Below the pieces are notes generated by a model. The model was not told where the DNA came from, did not search any database, and saw nothing but the letters and a program-made list of their open reading frames with translations. Shown in pieces: positions 50,557 to 58,533 of a DNA stretch of 64,000 nt (positions are counted from its first letter, which is position 1; each line of letters begins with the position of its first letter). The stretch spans positions 849,945 through 913,944 of the forward strand of contig NZ_KB903813.1 in NCBI RefSeq assembly GCF_000379825.1. The letters are read 5' to 3'. The DNA is from Longispora albida DSM 44784 (GTDB lineage Bacteria > Actinomycetota > Actinomycetes > Mycobacteriales > Micromonosporaceae). Made by a program: the position numbers and the translations under genes.

Positions 50557-52853
50557 TGCTTCCCGCGAGCTATGAGCTTGCTTCCGCGATCGAGGCGCCG
50601 GAGCGGCAGCCCGTCGCCCGGGTCTCGATCGACTGGGACGGCGACGGGCACGACCAGGGCGACGACGTGTCGGCGCTGTGCGAGTCGATCAGCATCGAGC
50701 GTGTGCTCGCCGGGGAGCTGCCCGACGAGGTGCGGATCGTGGAGGGAACCGCCGCCGCGAGCCTGACCGTCGACCTCGGCGGCGGCGACCCGCTCGACGA
50801 GACCAAGCACGCCGCGTGGCTTTTCTCGTCCGCCTCGCCTGAGTCCCCGCTCGCAGGGCGTGAGCGCCTCGCCCGCCCGCTCGTCGCCGACATCGGCATG
50901 ATGACCAGCACCGGCCCCGAAATGATCCGCCGGTTCACCGGCCTCACCCGTTCCCTGTCCGTTGACTCCGGCCGCCGGGCCGCCAGCGTGAGCGGGCTCG
51001 ATTACCGCGAGCTGTTCAGGTTCAGCACGGCGCCGCTGGTGGTGTCCGAGCGCGCCGGGCCGAACGGGACGTGGATCATCGGCCGCACCGCTTATGAGGC
51101 GCGCACGGTGCGGGGCGGCAAGACGTACACGTTCGACGCCTCGCCTCGCCCCGTCGCGCCGGACGTGTTCATTCCTTGTTGGGGCTCGCTGGAACCGTTC
51201 ACTCGCTCTGCCTTCGCGCTGTTGGTGTCAGCGCAACTGTCCGCCCCGGGGGCTCCGCAGCTTCCGGCCGCGACCTTCGTGCCGGGCCGCTACGTCCTGG
51301 CCGCCGACGCCCGCCCGGGGCCGGACTTCCGCGCGGTCGGCTGGACGCTGGGCATCGACGAGGGCGGCGGCCCTCGGGGCACGGTCACCTGGACCGGAGT
51401 CACGATCGGATTCTGGGCACGCCGTGTGCCGGGCGACCCGCCTTCGGCCATGACCGCCCGTGCCGGACATCAAAGCTTCGTGACCAACGGCGTCGACACT
51501 ATGCCCCGGGGCACGGTGACACTTGGCGTCGGCCTCGACCACCGGCTCATGTTCAGCTACGCCTACAACCCGAACGGGTTCCCCGGCGACCCCGGCACCG
51601 TCACCACAGAGCGATTCGGGCCGACCCTGCCGGACGACGGAGCCTGGCACTACGTCGGGGTGCGCCTCGACAAGACGGCCGGAACAGTCGGCTTCAACCT
51701 CGACGGCGCGACCAGCTCGGCGACCTTCACGCCGGACGGACGGCCGATGCGCGCGGCCTCGGCGCTCATGTCGTACATGCCGATCAGCGACATCGCGCTG
51801 TGGCACCGAGGCGACGCACCCTGGCACCACGACCCGGCATTCACGCCGACCGCCCGCATCGACCCGTCCACATTGGATCTGGTGGGCATCCTCGACGGCA
51901 CCCCGCGCGAGGCGTGGAAGCTGATACAGGAGATCGCTGCCGCCGAGCAAGCCTCGGCCTACTTCGACGAAGACGGCAAGTTCGTCTACCGCACCCGCCC
52001 CACCAGTGCCACGACGAGCACAGCCCGGACGCTGACCGCCGCCGACTCGCTGCTATCGCTCGCGGAGTCCGCCGACATCGACCGGGTACGCAACATCATC
52101 ACCACCCGCTACCGCCCGGTGCGCCGCGACCCGGCTGAGGTGTACATCCTGCAAGCCCGCGACGTGATCACCGTCCCGGCGAACAGCTCTGTAGACGTGT
52201 GGTTCGCCTTCGACAAGCCCGTCTACACCACATTCAGCACGATCAACATGCGCACCCCGCCGCAGCCCGGCGACATCTGGTCCTACATCACGTGGAACAC
52301 CGCCGCCAACGGCACCGGCACAGCGATCGACGACGACGCGCTACGCGCTCAAGTCCAGTGGGAGCCGACACGCTGCCGTATCCGGTTCATCAACGGCACC
52401 GCGACGACGCTGTACACGGCGAACAACACCAACGGCCCGACCATCGTGGTAGAGGGCAAGGTACTCGCGATCGGCCCCGAGGTCGAGGTCACCGTCAGCG
52501 ACCCGGCATCCATCGCCGTGTACGGGCCGCAGCCCCTCACGATCGAGGCGACCCCGTGGACGCAGAGCGAGACCGTCGCCGCCCGCCTCGCTGCCGCTGT
52601 CCTCGGGGACCTGGCGTACCCGTCTCCAGTCCTCGCCGATTTCGAGATCGTCGGCGACCCGAGGCTCGCCCTCGGCGACCGGGTGCGCATCCAAGACCGC
52701 GACGGGCTCGCGCTGGACGGCTGGTACTGGATCGTCGGCATCCGCGACCGGTTCACCGCAACCGCCTACTCGCAGACCATCACCGCCCGCCAGGACGCCC
52801 CCGCCTTGTCGTGGGATGTCGCCGGGTGGGACAGCACAGCATGGGGGGACTGA
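50556..52853 (+). CDS. Tail-associated baseplate protein with LamG-like insert
   Basis: 765 residues. N- and C-terminal parts fit a gp27/Tal-like hub (start V-A-R-V-S-I-D-W-D-G-D-G; end L-G-D-R-V-R-I-Q-D-R-D-G). The middle (about 250-440) has a concanavalin/LamG-like fold signature: V-T-I-G-F-W-A-R-R, D-G-A-W-H-Y-V-G-V-R-L-D-K and T-V-G-F-N-L-D-G. The insert is a candidate sugar-binding receptor module. TGATG overlap with the Dit-like gene. Confidence 0.75.
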   Translation: MLPASYELASAIEAPERQPVARVSIDWDGDGHDQGDDVSALCESISIERVLAGELPDEVRIVEGTAAASLTVDLGGGDPLDETKHAAWLFSSASPESPLAGRERLARPLVADIGMMTSTGPEMIRRFTGLTRSLSVDSGRRAASVSGLDYRELFRFSTAPLVVSERAGPNGTWIIGRTAYEARTVRGGKTYTFDASPRPVAPDVFIPCWGSLEPFTRSAFALLVSAQLSAPGAPQLPAATFVPGRYVLAADARPGPDFRAVGWTLGIDEGGGPRGTVTWTGVTIGFWARRVPGDPPSAMTARAGHQSFVTNGVDTMPRGTVTLGVGLDHRLMFSYAYNPNGFPGDPGTVTTERFGPTLPDDGAWHYVGVRLDKTAGTVGFNLDGATSSATFTPDGRPMRAASALMSYMPISDIALWHRGDAPWHHDPAFTPTARIDPSTLDLVGILDGTPREAWKLIQEIAAAEQASAYFDEDGKFVYRTRPTSATTSTARTLTAADSLLSLAESADIDRVRNIITTRYRPVRRDPAEVYILQARDVITVPANSSVDVWFAFDKPVYTTFSTINMRTPPQPGDIWSYITWNTAANGTGTAIDDDALRAQVQWEPTRCRIRFINGTATTLYTANNTNGPTIVVEGKVLAIGPEVEVTVSDPASIAVYGPQPLTIEATPWTQSETVAARLAAAVLGDLAYPSPVLADFEIVGDPRLALGDRVRIQDRDGLALDGWYWIVGIRDRFTATAYSQTITARQDAPALSWDVAGWDSTAWGD

Positions 52854-53341
52854 CCATCGCCACCTTCGAGCAACAGCAGCCCAGCGGCAGGGCACGCGCG
52901 AGTTTCATCAACGCCGTCACCGCCGAGGTAACCCGCCTCGGCAACGTCCACGAGGCGCCGTGGACGGCGTTCACGCCGGTACTGGTCGCTGCCCCCACCG
53001 CGCCGACCCTCGGCACTGGGGCGACCGTCACCGGCCGCTACCGCCAGGCCGGGAGCATCCTGCACGCCGAGATTCACATCGTGTTCGGCAGCTCTGGCGT
53101 CAACGCCGGATCGGGCTCGTACGTCCTGCTGCTGCCCCGGCCCGTCGCCGCCGGGGTGCGCGCGGTCGGAAGCCTCTTCCTGTCCCGTTCCGGCGGCGGC
53201 ACCGTGCAGGCCGGAGTGTGCCGCGTGTCCGCCGGGCAGCTCGAACTGATCGCCGCGACGGCCAGGGTCACCCATGCCGTGCCGTGGGCGTGGGCAGCGG
53301 GCGACACGATCGCCGCGACCATCGCCTACCAGCCCGCTTAG
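52841..53341 (+). CDS. Minor tail protein
   Basis: 166 residues, beta-rich, overlapping the hub gene by 13 bp. Strands such as G-S-Y-V-L-L-L-P-R-P and V-G-S-L-F-L-S-R-S fit a small tip or receptor-binding protein. No catalytic motif. Confidence 0.65.
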   Translation: MGGLTIATFEQQQPSGRARASFINAVTAEVTRLGNVHEAPWTAFTPVLVAAPTAPTLGTGATVTGRYRQAGSILHAEIHIVFGSSGVNAGSGSYVLLLPRPVAAGVRAVGSLFLSRSGGGTVQAGVCRVSAGQLELIAATARVTHAVPWAWAAGDTIAATIAYQPA

Positions 53342-53356
53342 CCCGGCAAAGAAAAG

Positions 53357-53386
53357 GTCCGGCACCCACGGGGGAAGGCGCCGGAC
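53357..53386 (+). terminator. Stem-loop between tail and lysis genes
   Basis: GTCCGGC and GCCGGAC, 7 bp with a 16-nt loop, at the end of the tail operon. Weak but well placed. Confidence 0.5.
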
Positions 53387-53480
53387 ACCTCCCGACCGTA
53401 CCGCGCCCCGGCCATCCCGTCGCGTGCGCTTGCTCACCCCGTACGACAACTGAATACACAACTGAATAGGAGCATCACCC

Positions 53481-54248
53481 TTGGCTACCGTTGCCACTCC
53501 AGCCATGCTCGCGTTCGCCCGGAACTGGGAGAACGCCATCGCCTCGGCCGAGTTCTCCGGCATCGTCGGCGACCGCGCTCACGCCCGCACGGGCGGCTAC
53601 CACATCTCCCGGGAAGACCAGCCGGGATGGAACTACAGCGTGCAGCTTCCCGAGGACAAGCGCGGCGCCTCGAACTGGGCGAGCGCCGTGGACATGTCGA
53701 TGAACGCCGCCGACATGCGGCTCGTCACGTCCCGCCTGCTCGCCTCGGCGAAGGACCCGCACGACCCGCGCCTCGACCCGGTGCGCGAGTTCTTCGGCAC
53801 GCTCGACGGCCGCACCGTCACCGGCTGGGACTGCTACCACGGCCGACCGTCCAGCTCGGACACCTCGCACCTGTGGCACGTCCACGTGAGTTTCCTGCGC
53901 CAGCACGCCGACAACGCCGCAGCGCTCGCCGCCGTCCTCGACGTGATCCTCGGCAAGCCCGCCACCGGCGCCCCGCCGACCCCGACGCCGCAGCCTCAGC
54001 CGAGCTACCCGGCGTGGCCGGGGCGGCACCTGTCCTACACCCCGGGCCGCGCCACGATGAACGGCCAGGATGTCCGCACCTGGCAGCAGCGCATGAGTGC
54101 CCGGGGCTGGTCGATCGGCGTAGACGGCTGGTATGGGCCGCAGTCGGCGAGCGTGTGCCGGGCGTTCCAGAGCGAGAAGTCGCTCGGCGTTGACGGCATC
54201 GTTGGCCCGATCACATGGGCAGCCGCGTGGACTGCCCCGGTGACCTGA
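53481..54248 (+). CDS. Endolysin: M15-like peptidase plus peptidoglycan-binding domain
   Basis: 255 residues. The N-terminal domain has the M15/L,D-peptidase type metal motifs: H near residue 40 (G-G-Y-H-I-S), A-V-D-M-S and H-V-H-V-S. A Pro-rich linker (P-T-P-T-P-Q-P-Q-P) leads to a C-terminal PG_binding_1 domain (V-R-T-W-Q-Q-R-M, G-V-D-G-W-Y-G-P-Q). It cuts wall peptides to release phage. TTG start after a doubled ACAACTGAATA element. Confidence 0.85.
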   Translation: MATVATPAMLAFARNWENAIASAEFSGIVGDRAHARTGGYHISREDQPGWNYSVQLPEDKRGASNWASAVDMSMNAADMRLVTSRLLASAKDPHDPRLDPVREFFGTLDGRTVTGWDCYHGRPSSSDTSHLWHVHVSFLRQHADNAAALAAVLDVILGKPATGAPPTPTPQPQPSYPAWPGRHLSYTPGRATMNGQDVRTWQQRMSARGWSIGVDGWYGPQSASVCRAFQSEKSLGVDGIVGPITWAAAWTAPVT

Positions 54249-55183
54249 GCACGCTAGCCCGGCGGGGGACACTGCTTGCCACCCTCGCCGGGGCTCTGGC
54301 CTCAGCCGCCCTGATCGCGGTCACCGTGACCCTTCCGGCACCGGCCGAACCGCCGGTCGCCTCGCTGCTGCTGTACCCGCCCACGGCGACCCCCTCGACC
54401 ACGCCGCCCCCGTCGCCGCCCTGCATCGCCGAGGGCTGGGGGTGTGAGTGGTCGCCGCGGTTTCGTGCCGTCGCCGAGCTGGCCGCCCGCAGCCCCGGCA
54501 CTCTCGGCCTGGTGCTCGTCGACCGGGTGACGGGGGCGACCTGGCAGACAGGGGCAACGGGCGAGCAGGTCTGGACCGGCAGCACGATCAAGCTCGCGCT
54601 CGTCGTGTACGCGCTCGGCGAGCACCGTGCCGGACGCCAGCAGCTCACCCCCGAGGCACGCGCCGACCTCGCCGCGATGCTCCACACCTCAGACGACGCC
54701 GCCGCCTCCCGCACCTGGCGCCGCTACGGCACAACCGCGATGCTGCCGACCTTCCGCAGCGCGTACGGGATGGCCGGGCTCACCATGTCCGGCAGTAACG
54801 GCGACTGGGGCGCACTCACCACGCGCACGACGGATCTCGCCGCGCTCATGGCCTACACCCTCGACCGCACGCACCCCGGCGACCGTGACTGGATCGCCGG
54901 GCAGATGCGCGCGGCCGGGGATGTGCAGCACTGGGGCGCGTGGTCTGCCGGGCCGGGCGCGGGAGTCAAAAACGGGTGGCTGGAAAACCGGTACGGCGGC
55001 ACGTCGCACTGGTGTGTGTCCACTGTGGGGTTCTTCGGGGATGGCGCGCGGTACGTGATCGCGGCCATGTACCAGATGCCCGCCCCGGGCAGCCTCGACC
55101 ACGGTGCCCGCGTGCTGTCGGACCTCGCCGCGCTGCTCGCCGGGCAGCCGACCCCGGCACCTGTCACCCCTCGACCCACCTAG
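54215..55183 (+). CDS. Beta-lactamase-fold (class A-like) serine hydrolase in the lysis module
   Basis: 322 residues with an N-terminal membrane or signal helix (about 17-42). Active-site elements appear in class A order: S123-T-I-K126 (S-x-x-K), S159-D160-D161 in the S-D-N position and K252-N253-G254 in the K-T-G position. The divergent second and third motifs make true beta-lactam hydrolysis uncertain; a transpeptidase or D,D-peptidase-like wall activity is equally likely. It overlaps the endolysin by 34 bp and precedes the holin genes. Confidence 0.75.
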   Translation: MGSRVDCPGDLSTLARRGTLLATLAGALASAALIAVTVTLPAPAEPPVASLLLYPPTATPSTTPPPSPPCIAEGWGCEWSPRFRAVAELAARSPGTLGLVLVDRVTGATWQTGATGEQVWTGSTIKLALVVYALGEHRAGRQQLTPEARADLAAMLHTSDDAAASRTWRRYGTTAMLPTFRSAYGMAGLTMSGSNGDWGALTTRTTDLAALMAYTLDRTHPGDRDWIAGQMRAAGDVQHWGAWSAGPGAGVKNGWLENRYGGTSHWCVSTVGFFGDGARYVIAAMYQMPAPGSLDHGARVLSDLAALLAGQPTPAPVTPRPT

Positions 55184-55196
55184 GAGGAACCCGCAC

Positions 55197-55514
55197 GTGC
55201 GCGCCGTCGACCTGGTGCTCACCCTGCTCGGCACCGGCACCGTCTCGACCCTGCTCGGCGCGCTCATCGGCCGCCGCGCCCGCTCCGCCGAGGTGACCCG
55301 GCTACTCGCCGAGGTCTCCCGCCTCTACGCCGAGCGCGACGCGCTGCGAGCCCAGGCAGCACAAGCCATCGCATCCGCCGCCGCCGTCGTCGCCGACGAG
55401 CTGCGAACCGAGCTGGCCCGCCTCAGTGACGAACTCGCCGACGCCCGAGCAGAGATCGCCCGGCTCCGGGCCGAAATCCACACCCTCACCAGCAAGGAGA
55501 ACCGACCCTCATGA
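55197..55514 (+). CDS. Membrane-anchored coiled-coil protein (holin or spanin-like)
   Basis: 105 residues: one N-terminal membrane helix (L-V-L-T-L-L-G-T-G-T-V-S-T-L-L-G-A-L), a basic R-R-A-R turn, then a long coiled coil (E-V-S-R-L-Y-A-E-R-D-A-L through the C-terminus). GTG start with AGGAGG. Lysis accessory by position. Confidence 0.7.
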   Translation: MRAVDLVLTLLGTGTVSTLLGALIGRRARSAEVTRLLAEVSRLYAERDALRAQAAQAIASAAAVVADELRTELARLSDELADARAEIARLRAEIHTLTSKENRPS

Positions 55515-55753
55515 ACCCGACCACCAACCCCGCCGGGCTCGGCGCCGCCGTGTCCCTCACCGTCAAGGCCGTCTTGATCGCGCTCGCCGCGCTCGGCGCC
55601 GTCCCGCTGTCCGAGGCGCAGGTCGCCGCCGTCGTGCTCGCCGTCGCGGCGGTTGCCGATCTCGCGGTGTACCTCGGCCTGATCCGGCCGCGCGTCACCC
55701 CGGTCGCTGACCCGAAGGACCGCGACGGCACGCCGCTTGTCCGGGCCGAGTGA
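55511..55753 (+). CDS. Holin (two-helix)
   Basis: 80 residues with two membrane helices (V-K-A-V-L-I-A-L-A-A-L-G-A-V and V-A-A-V-V-L-A-V-A-A-V-A-D-L-A) and a charged C-terminus. ATGA overlap with the previous gene. Confidence 0.75.
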   Translation: MNPTTNPAGLGAAVSLTVKAVLIALAALGAVPLSEAQVAAVVLAVAAVADLAVYLGLIRPRVTPVADPKDRDGTPLVRAE

Positions 55754-55773
55754 CGCACATCATCCACAAAGGA

Positions 55774-55823
55774 CGCCCCGTCTCGCTGACCTGTATCAGG
55801 GTCGGCGGGGCGGGGCGCTTTTT
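55774..55823 (+). terminator. Very strong terminator at the end of the lysis module
   Basis: A 17-bp stem (55774-55790 and 55801-55817, three G-U wobbles) with a 10-nt loop, then C and five T. It ends the late operon. Confidence 0.88.
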
Positions 55824-55973
55824 CGTGCCTGGGGAACGGGTCGCGGGGCGGGAATCCACGCCGCCCCTTCCATTCACTTTGAGTCTGGTCTAGCCTGCAC
55901 TCAGAAAGAACGGCCCCGGGTGGTGCGCTAACACCAGCCCGGAGCCTGACACCCGGAACCTCTGGAGTCCCGC

Positions 55974-56555
55974 ATGTCTGCCGAGAAGGCTACCCCCCTC
56001 GCCGCGGTTTCTGTCCTGCGCTGGGTCTCGATGCTGGCGACCGCCGCGCTCGCCGCGAAAGGCGAGTTTGACCTCGCGCTCGTGATCGGGCTGCCCGTCG
56101 TCGCCGCCGTGCTGTTCCCGCTGGGCCTTGACGCCTACATGTGGGCCGCGATCATGCGGGGCCGCTCCCGCGACGTGGCCTGGGCGCTCGGGCTGGCGAT
56201 CGTCGCCCAGGTCGCCGCCCACCTGGTGCACGCCGACTGGTCGCGGCCCGGCATGGTCGCGCTCACTGTTGTCGTGTCCGCCGTGCCGCCGCTGGTGTGC
56301 TGGCGCGTTCACCAGCTCGCCGAGCCCGAGCCGCAGCCCGAACCGGAACCCGAGCCCGTGCGCGAGCCGACGTTCGAGGAAGCCGTCGCCGAGCTGCTCG
56401 CCGAGCTGCCCCCGAAGGGCAAGCGAACCGCCGGGCAGACCTCGCGGTTCATGGCGAAGGTCGAGGCTCTCGCTCCCGGCATCAGTAACGCCCGGCTCGG
56501 CGAGCTGCTCGGAGTCAGCGCCGAGTACGTCGGCCGCATCGCCCGCACCGCCTAA
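55974..56555 (+). CDS. DUF2637-like membrane protein with C-terminal HTH
   Basis: 193 residues: four hydrophobic helices in the first 110 residues (L-R-W-V-S-M-L-A-T-A-A-L-A-A, L-V-I-G-L-P-V-V-A-A-V-L, W-A-L-G-L-A-I-V-A-Q-V-A, A-L-T-V-V-V-S-A-V-P-P), an acidic E-P repeat linker, and a C-terminal HTH (N-A-R-L-G-E-L-L-G-V-S-A-E-Y-V-G-R-I). This resembles the DUF2637/SpdA-type proteins of actinomycete mobile elements. A membrane-tethered regulator is possible. Confidence 0.7.
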   Translation: MSAEKATPLAAVSVLRWVSMLATAALAAKGEFDLALVIGLPVVAAVLFPLGLDAYMWAAIMRGRSRDVAWALGLAIVAQVAAHLVHADWSRPGMVALTVVVSAVPPLVCWRVHQLAEPEPQPEPEPEPVREPTFEEAVAELLAELPPKGKRTAGQTSRFMAKVEALAPGISNARLGELLGVSAEYVGRIARTA

Positions 56556-56585
56556 CCTCAGCCACCTCAGCCCGAAGGATCAACC

Positions 56586-56807
56586 ATGAACGCCAAGCAC
56601 ACCGCCGCCGCCCCCGGCCGCATCCGGGTCAAGGTCTCCTACACGATCGAGGTCGACGCCGCAGACTGGGCGAAGACGTTCGGGCAGTACACCGACACCG
56701 GCCGCCCCGACCGCGCCGCGATCCGCGCCGACGTGCGCGAGTACTTCACCAACCTCGGGCGCGGCGCCGCGATCCACGACGAGGTGTCGGGCGAGATGAT
56801 CGGCTGA
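56586..56807 (+). CDS. Small protein of unknown function
   Basis: 73 residues; beta-rich start (R-I-R-V-K-V-S-Y-T-I-E-V-D) then a helix. No family recognised. Downstream of the DUF2637-like gene by 30 bp. Confidence 0.6.
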   Translation: MNAKHTAAAPGRIRVKVSYTIEVDAADWAKTFGQYTDTGRPDRAAIRADVREYFTNLGRGAAIHDEVSGEMIG

Positions 56808-56827
56808 CCGGACGCAGAGACGCAGAA

Positions 56828-56854
56828 GGGCGGCCCCGCTACCGGGAGCCGCCC
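56828..56854. terminator. Bidirectional terminator between convergent genes
   Basis: GGGCGGC-CCC pairs with GGG-A-GCCGCCC, ten pairs with one bulge, between the 73-residue gene and the DUF397 gene. Confidence 0.7.
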
Positions 56855-56879
56855 CGCGTTGTGGGTTGGGCGTTTCCGC

Positions 56880-57107
56880 CTACAGGGTGTCGAACTCGCC
56901 ATCCTGTACGCCGAGCTTGAACGCGCTCCACTCGGCGGGGGTGTACCACTTCGGCTCACCCGCCGAGCCTTCCTTGGAGTCGCGCATTCCGATCATGCCG
57001 GTTTCAGGGTCGCGGGTGATGCATACGCAGTCCCCGCCGTTGTCGGCGCTGCGGCGAGGCTTGTGCCAGACCCGCCCGTCACCGAACTCTACGATGGTGT
57101 TGCTCAT
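56880..57107 (-). CDS. DUF397 domain protein
   Basis: 75 residues matching DUF397: V-E-F-G-D-G-R-V-W-H-K-P-R, C-V-C-I-T-R-D-P-E, G-M-I-G-M-R-D-S-K and the final W-S-A-F-K-L-G-V-Q-D-G-E-F. In actinomycetes DUF397 proteins are coded next to XRE/DUF5753 regulators and act with them. Its ATG overlaps the regulator stop by 4 bp. Confidence 0.88.
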   Translation of the reverse strand: MSNTIVEFGDGRVWHKPRRSADNGGDCVCITRDPETGMIGMRDSKEGSAGEPKWYTPAEWSAFKLGVQDGEFDTL

Positions 57108-57952
57108 CTGACGTCCCTTGCTCGCTGGTTGATCATGTCGAGGGATTGCTCGTCCGACAGGGCGACCTTGATCAAGTGTCGGTACGCACGGTGATACGGG
57201 TCAACCTCTGTAGGGACATCCAAGTAGAGACTACCGTTCAGATAGTCCATGTACACCACGGAGAACGCCGGGGCGATCTCGAACGACAGGATGCTAAACG
57301 CCGTGTTCATCGACACGTGAGCGCCCGCCGCATCCGGCAAGATCTGGATGGTGACGTTCGGCCGCTGGGCAAGCTCCGCGATGTGTTCGAGCTGCTCGCG
57401 CATCACGTCCGTGCCGCCGACCATCACGCGGAGTGCCGATTCGCAGAGCACGAGCCAGTAGTCGACCGGCCGCTCGGCGCTCAGCAGGTCCGCGCGAGAC
57501 ATCCTGGCGGCGACCTGGCCGTCGAGGTCAGCCCGGTTCAACCCAGCGCTGAGGACAGCGCGGGCGTAGCGCTCCGTCTGTAGGTAGCCGGGTATGACAC
57601 GTTGGGCGACCTGCTGGATCGTTGAGGCATCGCGCTCAAGAGCGACAAGATCCTCGAACCAGTTCGGGATGATCCCCCGAAACCCTGACTTGCTGGGCCG
57701 TCGCCGGGAGGCACGCACCAGTTCGAGGAGTTGGCCGCGCCGGGGCTCACTGACCTTGTACACGGCGAACAGGCTTCCGGCGACCGGTACCTGCATCGCG
57801 TTGGTGCCGTTCTCGTACCGGGTGAGTGAGGTCTCGGGCAGCCCGGCAGCTTCCTCGGCCTCAACCTGCGTGAGGCCAGCCTCGCCGCGCAGGCGGCGCA
57901 GCTCGCTCGCAAGGATGCGCCGGTACACGTTTGGGCTACCGAGAGCGGTCAT
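57104..57952 (-). CDS. XRE family regulator with DUF5753 domain
   Basis: 282 residues from ATG 57952, the usual family start (M-T-A-L-G-S-P-N-V-Y-R-R-I-L-A). HTH at about 15-65 (L-T-Q-V-E-A-E-E-A-A-G-L-P-E-T-S-L-T-R-Y-E). DUF5753 fills the rest (I-P-G-Y-L-Q-T-E-R-Y-A-R-A-V-L, C-E-S-A-L-R-V, Y-M-D-Y-L-N-G-S-L-Y). No Shine-Dalgarno; a longer leaderless form from 58000 is possible. Divergent from the graspetide operon, with TTGAG sites between, so it is the likely regulator. Confidence 0.85.
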   Translation of the reverse strand: MTALGSPNVYRRILASELRRLRGEAGLTQVEAEEAAGLPETSLTRYENGTNAMQVPVAGSLFAVYKVSEPRRGQLLELVRASRRRPSKSGFRGIIPNWFEDLVALERDASTIQQVAQRVIPGYLQTERYARAVLSAGLNRADLDGQVAARMSRADLLSAERPVDYWLVLCESALRVMVGGTDVMREQLEHIAELAQRPNVTIQILPDAAGAHVSMNTAFSILSFEIAPAFSVVYMDYLNGSLYLDVPTEVDPYHRAYRHLIKVALSDEQSLDMINQRARDVR

Positions 57953-58009
57953 GTGACCAGTGTCAGGTATGGGGAGGCAGCCGCCAAACGACATTGACAA
58001 ACTTTATCT

Positions 58010-58043
58010 CTCAACTTGAGTTTTTAAGTTTGAGCGCTAGTCT
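58010..58043 (+). promoter_or_regulatory. Promoter with overlapping TTGAG sites upstream of the graspetide operon
   Basis: TTGAGT (58016-58021) and TAGTCT (58038-58043), 16-bp spacer. A perfect CTCAA-C-TTGAG palindrome (58010-58020) overlaps the -35 and a TTTGAG half-site (58029-58034) lies in the spacer. Confidence 0.5.
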
Positions 58044-58182
58044 GGGTGTGTGGCTCCCGTCACACCTTGTGATCTTGATTTGCGCACGAACGCCCAAAAA
58101 GGGCAGCTCAACGGCAAGCACCCGGGGCGGGTGAACGGTTGGCGCCAGTGCCCCGCCCCGGGCCGAACCGAAAGGCGATCTG

Positions 58183-58533
58183 ATGGATCGAAGCCCAATC
58201 GACTCGCGCCCAGTGTTCCACGCTCCGCCGCCCTCGGCTACGGCCGCGGTCGCCAAGGGGCGCGTGTACTCCGTCCCTGCTCAGCGTCGCGCCACGCTGC
58301 GCGAGCACATCAAGAACTTCAGCGGCGCTTGCATCATCTGCAACGTTCCCGGCCCGTGCCCGGCGGCGATCGAGGCCACTGAGTACTTGGACGGTGCCGG
58401 GCTTCCGCGCGTGGAGCCCCCGCCGGTCGCCCCGCCACTGCTGACCCGCGCGGCGGCGTGGCTGCCCGGGTGGGGGCAGCACCGCGCGCCGGAGCCTCCC
58501 GCGTTCAACTCGCGCGGCTGGGTGTCGGCATGA
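58183..58533 (+). CDS. Small Cys-containing protein of unknown function
   Basis: 116 residues. A basic helical segment (R-R-A-T-L-R-E-H-I-K-N-F) precedes C-I-I-C-x5-C, a possible metal site. Pro-rich C-terminus. ATG after GAAAGGCG. First gene of the rightward accessory operon. Confidence 0.6.
   Translation: MDRSPIDSRPVFHAPPPSATAAVAKGRVYSVPAQRRATLREHIKNFSGACIICNVPGPCPAAIEATEYLDGAGLPRVEPPPVAPPLLTRAAAWLPGWGQHRAPEPPAFNSRGWVSA

Noticed and set aside
56880..57952. DUF397/XRE pair as a toxin-antitoxin module
   Set aside because: The families are regulatory partners in actinomycetes; no toxin fold is visible.
57994..58022. TTGACA at 57994 as the -35 of the graspetide operon promoter
   Set aside because: No acceptable -10 lies 16-18 bp downstream; the TTGAGT/TAGTCT pair fits better.
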